DNA of 64,000 bases from Watersipora subatra (taxonomy: Eukaryota > Bryozoa > Gymnolaemata > Cheilostomatida > Watersiporidae), in contig NC_088717.1 of the NCBI RefSeq assembly GCF_963576615.1, positions 50,569,026 to 50,633,025 on the forward strand. Direction: 5' to 3'. The notes under the pieces are model-generated. The model searched no databases and was not told where the DNA came from. It saw only the letters and a program-made list of their open reading frames with translations. Made by a program: the position numbers and the translations under genes. How positions within the stretch are numbered: the first letter of the stretch is position 1; the number at the start of each line of letters is the position of its first letter. Positions 35,001 to 47,614 of this stretch are shown piece by piece.

Positions 35001-38000
35001 GAGCTTATGAATCTGTTCTCTACAGGCTCTGTTACGGCTAGCTAAAACCAAGCTATTTCATTGCTCTTCTAACGAACCTCCTTGGCCTTTTTCAGGTAAA
35101 ACCACTTGTTAACATGGTGTTGTTTGTTTTAAAGGTCATCTATTCAGGTGAACGATCTGTTAACATCGTGTTAACATATGTTCAAACAGTGTTAACATAT
35201 ATTGACACTGTGTTAACATGTGTTAACACTGTGTGGCTAAGCAGAGTCTTTTTTATGTTTTCATGTAGAATCACCAAACTTCAGGTCATCTGAAGCCTCA
35301 GTGCTCTCATAACTGGCTAAAAGGGTTACACATAATAGGCCCCAGCTCAAAAAATGATTACATTCTCGATATGACCATCTACAAAAAGAGCTGCATGTTA
35401 TTGTTCACAAAAATCTCATCCGAGTGCCTAAATGTTTCAATCAATTCAGATGTATTTCTAAAGTAAAGATCTTTTGACAGCAGTAGACGCAGAACATTTC
35501 AATAGTATAGTCGTGCAGGCACCAATAACGTTCAGTGAAACTAGTGCGAGATTTGACCTTGAACAACATACTCTGCCCCCACATCGCTAGAACATTCTAT
35601 TTTTTACAAGTTTATAAACTCATTGAATAGGTAATAATAATAGAAATAATCAAAGGGGTTGCAAGTGAAGATAATATTTTATCTGCTTCTACAATGATTT
35701 AGTTTCATTCAATAGGATAGCGGAGAAATTCAGTTGCTAGTTTTTGCACAATCGTTTTTTTGTCAGGTTCGAACTCCGTTAATTCATAGGCCAGCTGTCC
35801 TAAACAATAGCGTGCAATTTGAATAATGGTTCAAAACTGCAGATGGTTTTTGAGCCATGACAGAATATGCACACACATTATAGACAGCTACACGACTACT
35901 TAGGAGTGAAATGACTTGACGTTTGATGATTCTAGACAAAAGACTCTACATAACGATACGGTGTAACAGATTGTTTCACATGAACAGAGGACCTTTAACA
36001 CGGAGAGAGGATATATAGAAATTACCACAAATTGAACAGCAACCTAAATTCCCTGTTCACTTCGACTATTTAATGCTGCTTTCTGATTGAGGTAAGTAAA
36101 TAACTTACCAAAATTGAAACTATATTGATTCATGTCAAACAACTTGTGCTAAAAGTTAATTTTACGCTGCCGTTGTTTAGGTGCTAATATGGAACACCTC
36201 GAGTAGCGTTAACATAAACCGTCCCAACAGCTTTAGTGTTGATCAAAGTATCTAACAATGTCAGATTCTTATAGTGACCTGTTATTGTGTTTTTCTAAAA
36301 CATTAAAACGGTGCAAGGGTTGTCAAGTTGTTACCAAATATAACAGAACAGTGTTTGCAGAAATGAATGTATGCAAGTTGTAAGATTATTGTGGATTAAT
36401 TATGTGAAGTCTAAGATTGGTGAAGATATGTTACCCAGTGATCAGCACTATTCATTCTTATGACAGCCATCACTTGAACACTTGCAGCAAGGAAAAGTAA
36501 CTCTTTGACCATGGCTAAACAGTAATAAAATAGTTGTTAAAATACCGTTTATGATTCTCTCCATCGCAAATGCTCTGTTTATATCTTACCTACCTCAAAC
36601 GCTCTGTTATCCCTGTTGTACTGTACAACCCCTTCAAAGTTCCCAGCTAGAGAGCTGACCAAGTTGGCGATGTCATTTTTGTTACGGGGATCGATGTCAT
36701 CGCATAGCCTGGTCACATAGAAAAGACTAAATCAAAATATATTCCTCATAAGCTGATCAGTCTTACAACCAACCACATACAGAGTCTGGCTTGTACATAA
36801 CGAGCAGTTGTAAGGATGACATCTGCAGTTTGTTAAATACAAATATAAATAATTTTATGAATAAATGTATAAATTCAAGACAAAAAAATGTGAAATAATA
36901 TGCAAGCTATATGCTCGATAGCCTGTTTGCTACAATGATTACAATGAAAAATGATTTGGTTATGATACAATTAATACAAGCTGAGACAACACAATAAAAA
37001 TTATGAATATGTTCAATTAATAATTACAACGAGTACACATAAGTGTGTATAAAATAGGTTACTGTTGCAGCAAAAGCTATCTATCAGAACTTTGAATACG
37101 ATGATACTGGTACCTCTCAATACTGGCACAAACGTAAAAATGAGATACCAAACTGTCTTTGTCTGATGCTTTGTCTGACTGAACGGAGAGAGAATGTAGA
37201 GACAATTCCTACTCCAATTAATACAATCGCCCGCGTGAAAAGTATTTCGCCTTTACAGATTTAACGATCGAACTTTACGAAAAACTGGAAATAGGAGGTT
37301 AATGGCACATTTGCAATTGAAACAGCAAATTTGAAAATTACAAATAAAAAATAGGTAATGTGTAATGGTAAAGAAAACTTTGAAAAATTTCAAAAAAATA
37401 ACAAACACAAAACATAATATTAATTAATAATAAAACGTGCACATTTGGCGTGTGAACTCGAGAGAAGAGTATACAGCATATGGTAAGTGCAATGGGAATG
37501 ATAAGAACGGCTTAGCCTTGTGGTTACATGCTTTTTACTAGACTTGCGATTTGATTGTCGCAAGTTCAAATCCAGTATGTAGGTGATTTTTCGTTGCTAA
37601 AACCTTATCACTATTACTGGACAGATGAACGCAGACAAAAACTGAGATTTGCATAAATTAAAATTTTTTGTTTGCTTAGGTTTAGCTTATGTGGCCAGGA
37701 ACTTATCTTTGGTCTATGTGACAAGTCACATATTGCCAACTACACCGAGTGTAGGGATAAATATTTGCTAGAATTGCTCATCCGACGCTGAGAAATGTTG
37801 AGGTCAGGTAAAAGTTTAACTATTGACTTCGGGCTGTTGCAACATCAAAAATAGGTTACATCTATAACGCTATTAGAGCTACTGCTATTACTTGCGAGAG
37901 AGGATAAATCTTGATTTGGTGTTTGTGAGCAGGACCAGAACTGCATGAATATTGTAGGATATGATTTGCCATCAATATCACAAAACACCTACCCTTAGCT

Positions 38001-41000
38001 TTATGTCTCTTGTCATGCCTAATCAATTTGAAATGCATGTTAGATAAATAAACTAATAAAAAATATATATAACAATAAAACATGCAAAGGAAAAAAGAGG
38101 TGCAAGATACTTGAAAATCAAATATATTTTGAAAAGCATTTTGGCAGCCACAACATAGCATTAGGTCCCTGCGTAGAAGTTTCACATATCTGAGAGCAAT
38201 ATCTCTGTGTTATCTACATTCCACCACAGTCCCTCACCCTGACCCCATGTGTCCCAGTTGAACATAGAACTACTACCAAAATACTTTATTGCCTACTTAA
38301 ACGTGGACTTCAGCTGTTGTCTGCCAGTATCAGTGTCTAGCAGGTTGGTGAGAGCATCCGTAGCCTTCTGTATACTTGGCACACACATGGGCCCCGTGGT
38401 GTCTAGCGACTCTTTCACCACTCTCAGATAGTCTGTAGACAAGTACATTGTAAAGACATGGCTACACACTGAATACTACACAAAGGCAATCACTGTAAGC
38501 TTGTTTGAGAATATTACAGCAAGCGTCCACTTTATCAACCTCATACCAGAGTTTGACTAGCCACGGTGTATGATCCTTGAGCTAACATTTGTATGCCTCC
38601 AGGAATTATCTCCCCCGTAATAACACCAACCAACAACCAACTCTCCGAACTACACTAAGGATGCATCAAGTAGCTATTTTTTTGGCTGTTTTTGTGATTT
38701 GTGAAATAGCTGTTTGAACGTCACCAGTAGAATTATCTCCCCACACTAAAGCTAAAATCCCCGTTAAAATTCGGTTAACTCTCAATAAATATTTTGATGA
38801 AATCACAAGCTGAGAAAAACTGCCCTCAAAACGACATCCATGCAATCCCAGCAGCGTACAGCCATCACAACAGTACTGCATCCTATTATAAAACTTCGTA
38901 AAGTAAATACTTCAATTGTTAAACATCAAACTACCCCTTGTGTTTACCAGAGTAGTTGATGACCTTTTGACTGGCCTCTGTATACGACCTTTGGCAGCTT
39001 ATTCATGCAGGACCTTTTGACACCATACTGATGCACCAGCAAAACAATTTGCTTGCATCCTTTGCATTTACAGAGACTAACGCAAAGACTGTTAAAAAGT
39101 AAACAATGTATAATGGCCTTTCAAATCTCCAGTTTCATAATAATAATATGTCTGGAGTGCAAAATAAACCCTGTTGTTGGAAAACTAAAACTCTTATTTA
39201 AAACATAGTTACTCATTGTGTATTTAGTCAATAGCCATAAATTATATATTCGATTAATTATAATTTTGTTCTGCTTTTAATTATGTAAACTAAACAGCTA
39301 TAACAATCATGTTTATGAAAGGTTATTTAGGCTAAATTCTGAAAATTTCATTTGTTAATGGTTGAAGATAACAATCTGTACACATATGATTACACCACAT
39401 ACATTCTATTAGCTTATTTGAAGTTATATGGTTTGAATAATTCTTTGACCAGCAATAAGTGGCACTGCAAAAGACGACTATGGTAATATGAAGGTAAAAT
39501 CTTAGTCAATACTTGGTTGAGCAGCCTTTGATCTAGCATTGGCTCAAGAAACTGCATCTATTCCAATTTGGTTAGTAAGATTCTTTGATGGAATATGCCG
39601 AATCTTGGAAAGATTTTGAATCTAGTATCTAGTATATAATTTATGTTTTACTCGTAAAAAAGACGGGAACAACAAATTAGAAATAAGTTTGAGAAATTTG
39701 TTTGATGAGCAAAGGTGTGGTCCAGTTTATTTTGTGCATGACTGTATGTCTGGTCTAGATGGAAAATTCATAGATGCTATTGCTGTGAATGGAAGAGGCA
39801 TGTCTGCTTGCTATTTTTTTTTAGCTGAATGTTCATTTCTTTGCATAATTTGAATCAAAAACTTTAAACCAAACGAAGCCAAAATAATGGTCAAAAAGAA
39901 TATAGATAGCCAAAACATTGTTAAACCTTTTGGATCTGATCAGATGACTGGGTGAGGAAATCAAAACATGTTTTTAAGCAGAAGTTGCTAAAGGGATTGA
40001 CGGCAAAAAGAATTATAAAAGGACACAAGTATTGAAATCACTGCAAAATGTAACTTGAATGGAAACTTCAGAGATAGACTCACCAGAGAAATCAGCTACA
40101 GCAACCAAGGGGGCACTAGAAGCCACTGCAGCATGAATTAGGTGTGGATACTTCATTCTCATCCAGGTAGCGAGTGACCCTTTACAAAGATCATATGGTT
40201 AATAATGAGAGAAGACAAGTTGTCTTGACCTCATAGCATGACAGTTGGCACAATAGGTATCAGCAGACAGGAAAAATAAATCATAGCTGACAACATACAA
40301 CAGGTAGTTAGTTGTTAATCAAAAAAGCATCTTCTTCTTGGAGTGAAAAAAGAACTATTATTGCTTCTAATGACCAAAGACTTTTCAATAATTCTCAAAC
40401 AGCCCTAGCAGTAAATACCAGAACACAAATATGAGAAAATCTGCTACCAAATGTCAAATTATTGATCAAAGAATGTCTTCTGTTTTCGAGTTGTAATATT
40501 TTTGACAAGGAAAGCTGAAAAAGCAACCAAGATACAGCAAAATAAGTGAGTTGCAGTATTATGAACAGCTTGTTTCTGGTTATCTGGTTCTATTTGGAAG
40601 TACAGACATGAAACACACCTATCTATGTAAATAGACAAGAGCTGATCTCTTTGGCGTCAAATGGCTCAGGCTTGCTAATTGGTTGATAATCTAAAATAAT
40701 GTTCTCACAAATTTATTTACTTCTTTTTCAATTGCAGGATTGTGATTCTGAGTGATCAAAGTGATTCGAATTGAAAGTGATCTGCGGCTAAGAGAAGTAC
40801 TGTAAAAACACAAAGATTTTCAAATGTGAGCCAGCATTATTTAAATTCCAGCAAGTATTTAAATTGGTTACGTATAAAAAACTCAAAATTATGGAAGGTG
40901 GAAACCATACCGAAAATGAGATTTCAATATTTCTACAAAATTATCTCGTTTATTTACGTTTTTGCTGCATCCTAAATACCAGATAAAAAAATAATTTTCA

Positions 41001-44000
41001 GACTTATCTGCCCTGCCCTCATTTCAGTGAAAATGTTGTAGAACAATTTTTCATAAGACAACCATATGTCAATATTGTACTTGCAAAGAATCTTTTAATT
41101 TCAAAACTTATCTTCAACGAGATAGTCTCCAGATTAAAGCTCAGGAATGACACGACTCTGAATGATAACTATACATACCAGGATAGGATCCGCCAAAGGT
41201 AATCCATTTTGACCCAGTCAAGTTCATTTTAGCACTAGTGGTGGTGATGAAGTTGGCCAAGTCCTCTAACGCTTGTTCGCTAGTTAGATATTTCATATTG
41301 GGAGTGGAGAGGTCACTGAAATACAAAGTTCCCTCACCATGTCTTAATATGATCATGGACATTGCAGACAACAATATCATACATGAGTGATACCTAGACC
41401 TTCAAGTCCCAAAGCATTAAACACTTTAGTGACACCAGCTGCTATCAGATAAAGAAAACAATATATTAATTCGGAATTAATTATTCAATTCTAAATTGAA
41501 TAATTCAGAATAATAATTATTTATATTAATAATTATTAAAATAATAAATTAATTCTTAATATTAAATCTTGAGGGTATGTGCTTGTCTGCTCGGTAGTTG
41601 GCTTTATCGGTTCACTATTACCGAGAAGAGCTCAGTGGAGCATCAAACTCATCTTTGATGGCGCCACAAAGAGTACTTTCAATGCTGGTTCACATTATAT
41701 CGCAGTATGTTGGCGTTAGTCAGACACTGCATCGGTGATCGTTTGGGACAGCATTGTACACAATATCACAAACCCACCTACGTTTACATCAGCAAATTGT
41801 CTGTGGCATACCGTTCTTATTATACAATGTGGTTGTGCAAACGATTAAATACAAGTCCAGCAGCAACTACCAATAATCACCGATCACCGACAACCGATCA
41901 CCGTCGCTGGAGTACTGCCTATTACATCAACTGTGTTGGATGCTCAGTGAAATATCAAGAAAGATTGACAGCTGCAATGTTTCTCGTCATATCTATGTTG
42001 CCTAGATGATGTCATCCATCGATATAGTCGACGAACAAAGGACACCCTGACATACAGCTATAAAGTGTGAACCAGCCTTTAGATGTCATACGTATTCCAG
42101 CAAAGTACACGCCTACATATCTTAGCTGTGTGAATAACATAGATATATTTTTACTGGAAATCAACGCATTCACATCATCAGACCTTAAAGTCTGTTTACA
42201 TCGTCCTTTTAATACTATGTATCACTATCTATATGGTTTTTTCAGCTTCTAGAAATAGGGTTATTTTTCATGTTACTATGAACAAAAAATGGCGGTTGGT
42301 CATTGATAAAACTTTCCTACAATTAAATGAGCACTAATGGTAAGCCAGTTCTGGCACACACTAAATGGCCAACCCACAACAGAAGCATTTGAGACGGATG
42401 TTTATCCCGTGTAGTGTAATCCAATCTGCTGTTACAGTACCCCTGTGTGTTCTGTTGCAATACTGACTGAGCACCCCTAGAAGATTGAGTATGATGTATG
42501 CATAGCAGAGGCTCTGTATGTCTTCAAAAGCATTGTTGTACAATGTCTCTATGATCTTGCCTGGATATGTTGGAGTCCAGTGGCAAAGGAACCTGGACGA
42601 CTGGAGATGTGCCCCAGTTGCAAAGAGCAATTTAACATGGTATGTCATGTCTGTCACAACCGGCGGCCTTTTTGGGAATTGAATCCCAACCTGTTGTTAG
42701 CAGGTCAAGCATTCTAAACCTACATGTATAGCTAGAAGTTCTAGAATGTTCTAGACTACAGCTGCACTAAAGATCAAGGCAACAAAGCTAGCATTATATA
42801 TATTTAATGGGTTGAAGCAGCAAACTAGATGTTTGGCTGTTACTAACAAACAGTCAGCTAAAGATTGCTCATGTATAACTGCTAAGCACGTCAACAACCA
42901 CTCGGTGGCACTGGATCAATGATGAACCAGCTAGGCATACCTTACAGGATGGCTCTTGCCATAGTAACGGTGCTCCACTTGGAACATGAGAGCGTTGTAC
43001 TCCTGAGCGTATGTTGTCCAAGCACCTGTTACCATCCATATTGGATCCGCTGTTCCTTCTCCACCAATTTGTAGAAAAATTGGTCCACCTGGCTTGTAGA
43101 AGGTACCATTCGTAAAATATCTCTACAAAATTATCATATTTGCTTAAGTTTTGATGCATCAAATGTAGGAAATGAAAACATTATACGTACTTTTTAGGCC
43201 CATCTTCCCTTGCTTTCAATTTTTAGTGAAATCTAGGTGTTTCTTTTCTCATCGATGTGCAAAGATGAGAAAGGTGGAGTGCTTAATGACTAATCAGAAA
43301 TATACGTCAACTGTTAACCTACAGAAACTTTATTTTTGCATTTTTGTTGAATTTGGATAACTCCCTATTTTTTGTGAGTTTTGATCATTTAAAAAAAAGA
43401 TAAACCTATAACTTTTACACACAAGCCAACCAAAATCAGCCCAGAATGAATGCCCTGCAGACTAGTTGAATCCAGAACTAAAATTCCACATTAGTAAAAC
43501 AATATTTAACAGTTATAGCTTATAATAAAGACTTAACTGGCTAAGAGACTGTTTGACTCAGTTATTCAATATTGAGTTTATTGATTCAATTCACATATCC
43601 TATGGCTCACACCACATCTTTTGAACCAACTTGCTAAATATACTAAAAAGACATACTTCTATTGATATAATATATTTCCTGACCAGTTGCAAAGCCGCTG
43701 AGAGCTGTTACTAGTAAAATCTATCAATGATTTTGTAAAAATAGTTTTTTTTATCAATTGATTTACACCTGAGAAACAGAAGTGAGTCAGTTTATGAGTA
43801 GATGTCTACTCTAAAATGAATAGAAATGTAAATTTTAATTAATTTTGACCTAAATTAGACGGTCATTGCGGAATAAAAGCTGACAAAATTGTTGTCTGTC
43901 ACATGAACATTTTACATTGACTATTAATTATCAACTCATTAAATTTTGGCAAAGTATACTTTATCTTTCATAGGCTCAAATTCATTGTGTCGCAAATTGA

Positions 44001-44948
44001 CATGGCAAACCCATTTATTACTCTCTTTTCCACTGCCATTTGTAGACTAAGCATGACAGAGCAAAATATGATAATAAAGACAGACTGTGTATGTTGATAG
44101 GTGAAATACCCAGAGCAACTCAATGTTAGAAATAGAAGAGCAATAAAAAAGTGTTGCATACTAGCAAATCAACAAGTTGATTAGAATTTCATTAGACAAT
44201 GGATCAGCAAAGGTGCCATAATCACTGCTACTGCTGGCTACAGATCAACAAGAATAAATAGATGCTGCGCTGATTGGCTTCAACTCTACTTAGATTTTTT
44301 ACATTTTGTAGCAGAATAAAAAACACAGAAGGCCTTGCCCCTTACATATGGGAATCGTCTACAAGCAACCCGCTGGCTTGCTCACGGTCTGCCCTTCCAC
44401 AAACATCTTTAACTTATCGCATCACCTAACACTCTCCTAGGTTTTTTTCTTTATGCAACCATATGATAGTTGTAGACTGGTAAAGGAAGGACATAAAAGA
44501 GTGTATAGATCTAGTCGTATGAGCGTGATTTTTCCTCGCAGTTTATTTTAACCCTAAAAACTATGTCCTGGAATTATATTTTTTAAACCTAGCTTAAATG
44601 AACCATGCACTTACAATATTTAACCATCACTTTCTATTTTATGCTGTGACAGTTGCAAAAGTTTCTCGTTCAATGTTTGGAGCACGTACGCACGCTCACA
44701 AAACCAAATATAATACAAACAATCAAACCAACATCTAATCGACTGCAAACCTGCTGCCATGTCCTTGTTTCTTGAGGGTTGAAGTGGTCAAGCTGCTGCT
44801 GAAACCACTGATCAGGAGGTAAAGAACCTTTGTGCTCATGTCGTGGAGGTTGAAGAAAACCACCACGGTATCGTCCATTACGAAAAGCAAATCCATTACA
44901 AAGCACAATGGAAGCAAAGAAAACAAAGTACATGTAGAAAGCTGCCAT
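32091..44948 (-). CDS. Secreted S28 serine carboxypeptidase (PRSS16 / K12H4.7-like), 10 exons
   Basis: Exons: 44948-44751, 43122-42941, 41315-41179, 40179-40084, 38432-38297, 36708-36594, 34703-34547, 34205-34070, 33493-33285 and 32200-32091. Together they give 1476 nt, 491 residues plus TAG, with every splice phase consistent and the usual length for S28. The first ~20 residues ([20 protein letters not shown]) are a hydrophobic signal peptide. Family motifs follow in order: [10 protein letters not shown] near 50-59, [24 protein letters not shown], then the nucleophile Ser170 in GGSYPGS, Asp434 in PNGSIDPWH and His459 in [10 protein letters not shown]. The complete triad and absence of internal stops imply an active enzyme. 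S28 enzymes cleave next to proline or act as endosomal/lysosomal peptidases; the exact specificity cannot be read here. Orthology between the vertebrate PRSS16 and nematode K12H4.7 groups is not resolved, so no symbol is given. The start codon lies about 60 bp from a large transposon in the divergent promoter. Confidence 0.95.
32480..32600. repeat. Cluster of palindromes in S28 intron 9
   Basis: GTCAATAGCCTCAGGCTATT and its reverse complement repeat about five times in 120 bp. Confidence 0.85.
33606..33905 (+). mobile_element. Single-ended relative of the 19385-20112 element, S28 intron 8
   Basis: About 300 bp colinear with the left half of the ZNF330 intron 2 element, including AACGAACAGTTAATCGC, CTCACTATAAAACTTCT-like and TACAGTTTTGTTTCGGC stretches. 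The right terminus is missing. Confidence 0.7.
35155..35235. repeat. GTGTTAACA repeat in S28 intron 6
   Basis: Five to six GTTAACAYRTGTT-type modules, self-complementary. Confidence 0.7.
35715..35790 (+). repeat. tRNA-like repeat in S28 intron 6
   Basis: ATAGCGGAGAAATTCAG followed by B-box-like GGTTCGAACTCC; the stems are imperfect. Confidence 0.4.
37507..37582 (+). repeat. tRNA-like repeat in S28 intron 5
   Basis: GGCTTAGCCTTGTGGTTA then GTCGCAAGTTCAAATCC (B box) at tRNA spacing. The acceptor arm does not pair, so a SINE head is more likely than a tRNA gene. Confidence 0.45.
37884..38265 (-). repeat. Copy of ZNF330 intron 4 / exon 4 end inside S28 intron 5
   Basis: About 380 bp colinear with 18448-18800. 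Shared blocks in order: GAGAGGATAAATCTTGATTT, TGCCATCAATAT, ATATATTTTGAAAAGC, ACATAGCATTAGGT and GTCCCTCACC then TGACCCCA. In ZNF330 the last block is the exon 4 splice donor and final codons. The copy is in the same orientation relative to transcription. Confidence 0.8.
41683..42077. mobile_element. MITE (GCTGGTTCACA ends) in S28 intron 2
   Basis: Left GCTGGTTCACATTATATCG and right (reverse complement) GCTGGTTCACACTTTATAGC are inverted termini about 25-40 bp long, enclosing ~340 bp. The plus frame across it is not a convincing protein. Superfamily uncertain. Confidence 0.6.
42661..42735 (-). repeat. tRNA-like repeat in S28 intron 2
   Basis: Minus strand GTTTAGAATGCTTGACCTGC then GGGATTCAATTCCC (B box with a paired T stem). 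Confidence 0.45.
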
Positions 44949-45009
44949 ATTGAATAGTCATGTGATCATCCACGTGATTTTCCAAAGTTTGATTTTCCTA
45001 GATAATTTC

Positions 45010-47448
45010 GGTAACTGGACTTTTGGGCGACAGTCACTAGGACGACAGACACTTAGGCGACACTTTCGGTTCGAAAGGCGACAACTTCAGACGGAAAGGC
45101 GACACGGCAGACAAACCGGCGACAATTCTAGACTAAAAGGCGACAAATTGGTTTGCTGTTTGGTTGAAGGCAAGGTAATGTACTGACAAACTATAAGATG
45201 CTGTCGTTGTGTGCAATGCTTACGTATATTTTTGAAACGTAGCCTTGACAGTGTTAATGTTTTTTTACAGAATTTTTTATAAATCGAAATTGCAACATGT
45301 ATTTTTAAACGCCATTGGTGGGATTGAGATTTCTCTGATTATGCTAGCCCAGACAGTTAACAGAATAATAAGGTTTTTTTTTCTAAACATGCATTTAGCT
45401 TATTCAATTAAAACATCAAAACTTGCTTTTGTATCAGCATGTTTGTTCAAAACTGTTCGAAAAGTCACATTCTCGGCTGAATTGTGGACAATCTTGTCTC
45501 TGATTATTGAAACTTTAGAGTTATCTTGTCTCGGATTGTTGAAACTTTAGAGTTATCTTACTTCAAGAAAAAATAGTTTTATGGTTTCGATCGTCGAAAT
45601 TAACAGTAACCTGGAGAAGAGTTTGCTCTTTGTGTGAGATGAAAAGACAATTCCCTATTATTGTGTTTTCTCATTTACTTGCGGAAATAATGATTTCCTT
45701 ATCCTTGTTTCTTTACAATTATAATAATTATTCAATGTCATTATAATGCAGACTCAATAGGCTAAATTGCGGTTCACACTGATCTATATTTGTTGAGATT
45801 TTATTTGAGTATGAAGAATGAAGGCTTTTTCTGACATAGGTGTCTAAGATATATCCATATTTTACTAACTTCTGCAGCTTGTTGCAAGAAGACTAAACAG
45901 CATCACAGAAAGCTTATGGAGAAATGGTCCATTCCAAAGCATAGAAATCAACCGGTCCTGATGCCATGTTACCCTAAAGTCACTTGGGATATTTGACCGA
46001 ATTACCCTTGTCACAGATCCCGATGGCACACACAACCTGTAGTTTGAGACAATGAGGAGTGATCAACACCTCAAAGACCTTTGTGATATATACTCAGTTG
46101 CAGGTTAATGCTGCCATGTGCCACATCATGGCATCTTTTTTATACACGACTGTTTTAGCAAAGGACAGACTTCAGAAAAGATGGGAAGATATTACATAGG
46201 CAGCCATCGGCTTGAACTTTAATATCAACTTTATTAAATAGTGGTGTAGGGAATTTCCTGCAATTATTTTTGTGTATGATTGGAAGTGCAAGTGCATTCG
46301 AGCACCTGCGAGTCACTGTGTACAATTATACTTCTGTAATTCAAATTATCTTTTCATGTAAGTTTTAGAATTAGTAGAAAGTAATATTCAGTTGCCAGTT
46401 TATAACCGTGAACCTGATCTCGTCATTCTAGATAGGAAAGAGAAGTTCTATTGCTAGATGGGTATATCTACATAGTATCAATCAGAATAAAGTCATTGTA
46501 AAAAAAATTAATGCTGCAAACTATTGATATACGTATTTTTAAAAGTTATATATGATAAAAATCAGCTTTAATATTTGTATAAATGTACCGAAAAGCAAAT
46601 TTATTAAAATGTATAAAGCTGAACTCATATGTATGTATTTATTTTCATACTGCAATCAGAACAAGAATATACATTAATTTGAGATCTACTACTGAGGGTC
46701 CTAATACATGATACATGAGCCAAAGGTAGTATAATGACTCATCAACAGCGGTATGCTAGTGACTCAAGAATGCATCGCTTCAAAGGGGTTGAAAAAGTTG
46801 GTACATCTATGATGTCATAAATTAGGCGGTAAGGAATCTCAGACTCTTGCCACACTGATAAGCAACTTGCCAGTTTTTCCAAGCATTCAAGAAAGAAAGT
46901 GGAAAAAAAATAGTGACTGGCTAAATGACGTCTGAGCGTGTTGACAGATTCTAAAGTTAAATTTGTGGAAAAAGATGAACAGAAGAATAGTTGGGCGATT
47001 AAAGGCAGATTAATCTCAGCAGTTTTTTTAAATAATAACTATCTCAATTAAATAAATATTTGGTACATTCATTAATACAATATGAAATTCTACTGTGTGT
47101 AAAAGAATAATGTAATCAGATTAATGAGGATATAAGCAGGTAATAGATGCTAAGGAAATAAGGTGGAGCAATGCGTAAAAAATATACTAATGCAAGATTT
47201 CCGATCTGGGCATCAATAAAGTTGGTGTTTTGTTAGTTTTCACTACTAATTCACAACAACATAACAAGCCATAACAGGACTTAATATTTTCAATTAATCC
47301 TGTCCTCAGAATTGTCGCCTCAATGTCCAGAATTGTCGCCTGTTTGTCCGCTGTGTCGCCTTTCCGTCTGAAGTTGTCGCCTTTCAAACCAAAAGTGTCG
47401 CCTAAGTGTCTGTCGCCCTATTGACTGTCGCCCAACCGTCCATAATTC
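45010..47448. mobile_element. Mutator-like element with long TIRs and 9-bp target duplication
   Basis: The left end (about 45018-45165) and the reverse complement of the right end (about 47300-47440) match over roughly 140 bp. Both are built of repeated GGCGACA modules, for example AGGCGACAACTTCAGACGG in each arm. The element is flanked by GATAATTTC at 45001-45009 and 47449-47457, a 9-bp direct repeat. Long TIRs and a 9-bp duplication are hallmarks of the Mutator superfamily. The 2.1-kb interior has no intact transposase; short plus-strand frames near 45885-46100 (KHHRKLMEKWSIPKHRNQP-like after a frame choice) may be decayed coding sequence, but I recognise no motif. It separates the start codons of the divergent S28 and MEAF6 genes. 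Confidence 0.75.
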
Positions 47449-47614
47449 GATAATTTCATGTCTATGCACTCTATGAAACTTGGTGCTTTGGTTTAGGAAC
47501 CGAGTACAGTATAACTACGGTTTCCGTTTTCTAAAATTGTTAAACCGTCCGAATCGAACTTCTCTAGTTTGTGTTTTTATGATCTTCAGAGTGCTTGCTT
47601 AAACAAAAGCCTGT

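Noticed and set aside
38666-38881. 71-residue minus-strand frame in S28 intron 4
   Set aside because: Not phase-compatible with the flanking exons, and exon 4 joins exon 5 cleanly without it.
41707-42009. 100-residue plus-strand frame
   Set aside because: Lies inside a MITE with inverted ends; low-complexity His/Arg/Thr stretch, no family likeness.
42361-42657. 98-residue minus-strand frame in S28 intron 2
   Set aside because: No splice sites fit the gene's phases, no family motif, and it overlaps no conserved exon.
47187-47387. 66-residue minus-strand frame with GDxADKQATILDIEAT
   Set aside because: Translation of the GGCGACA modules in the right arm of the Mutator-like element.
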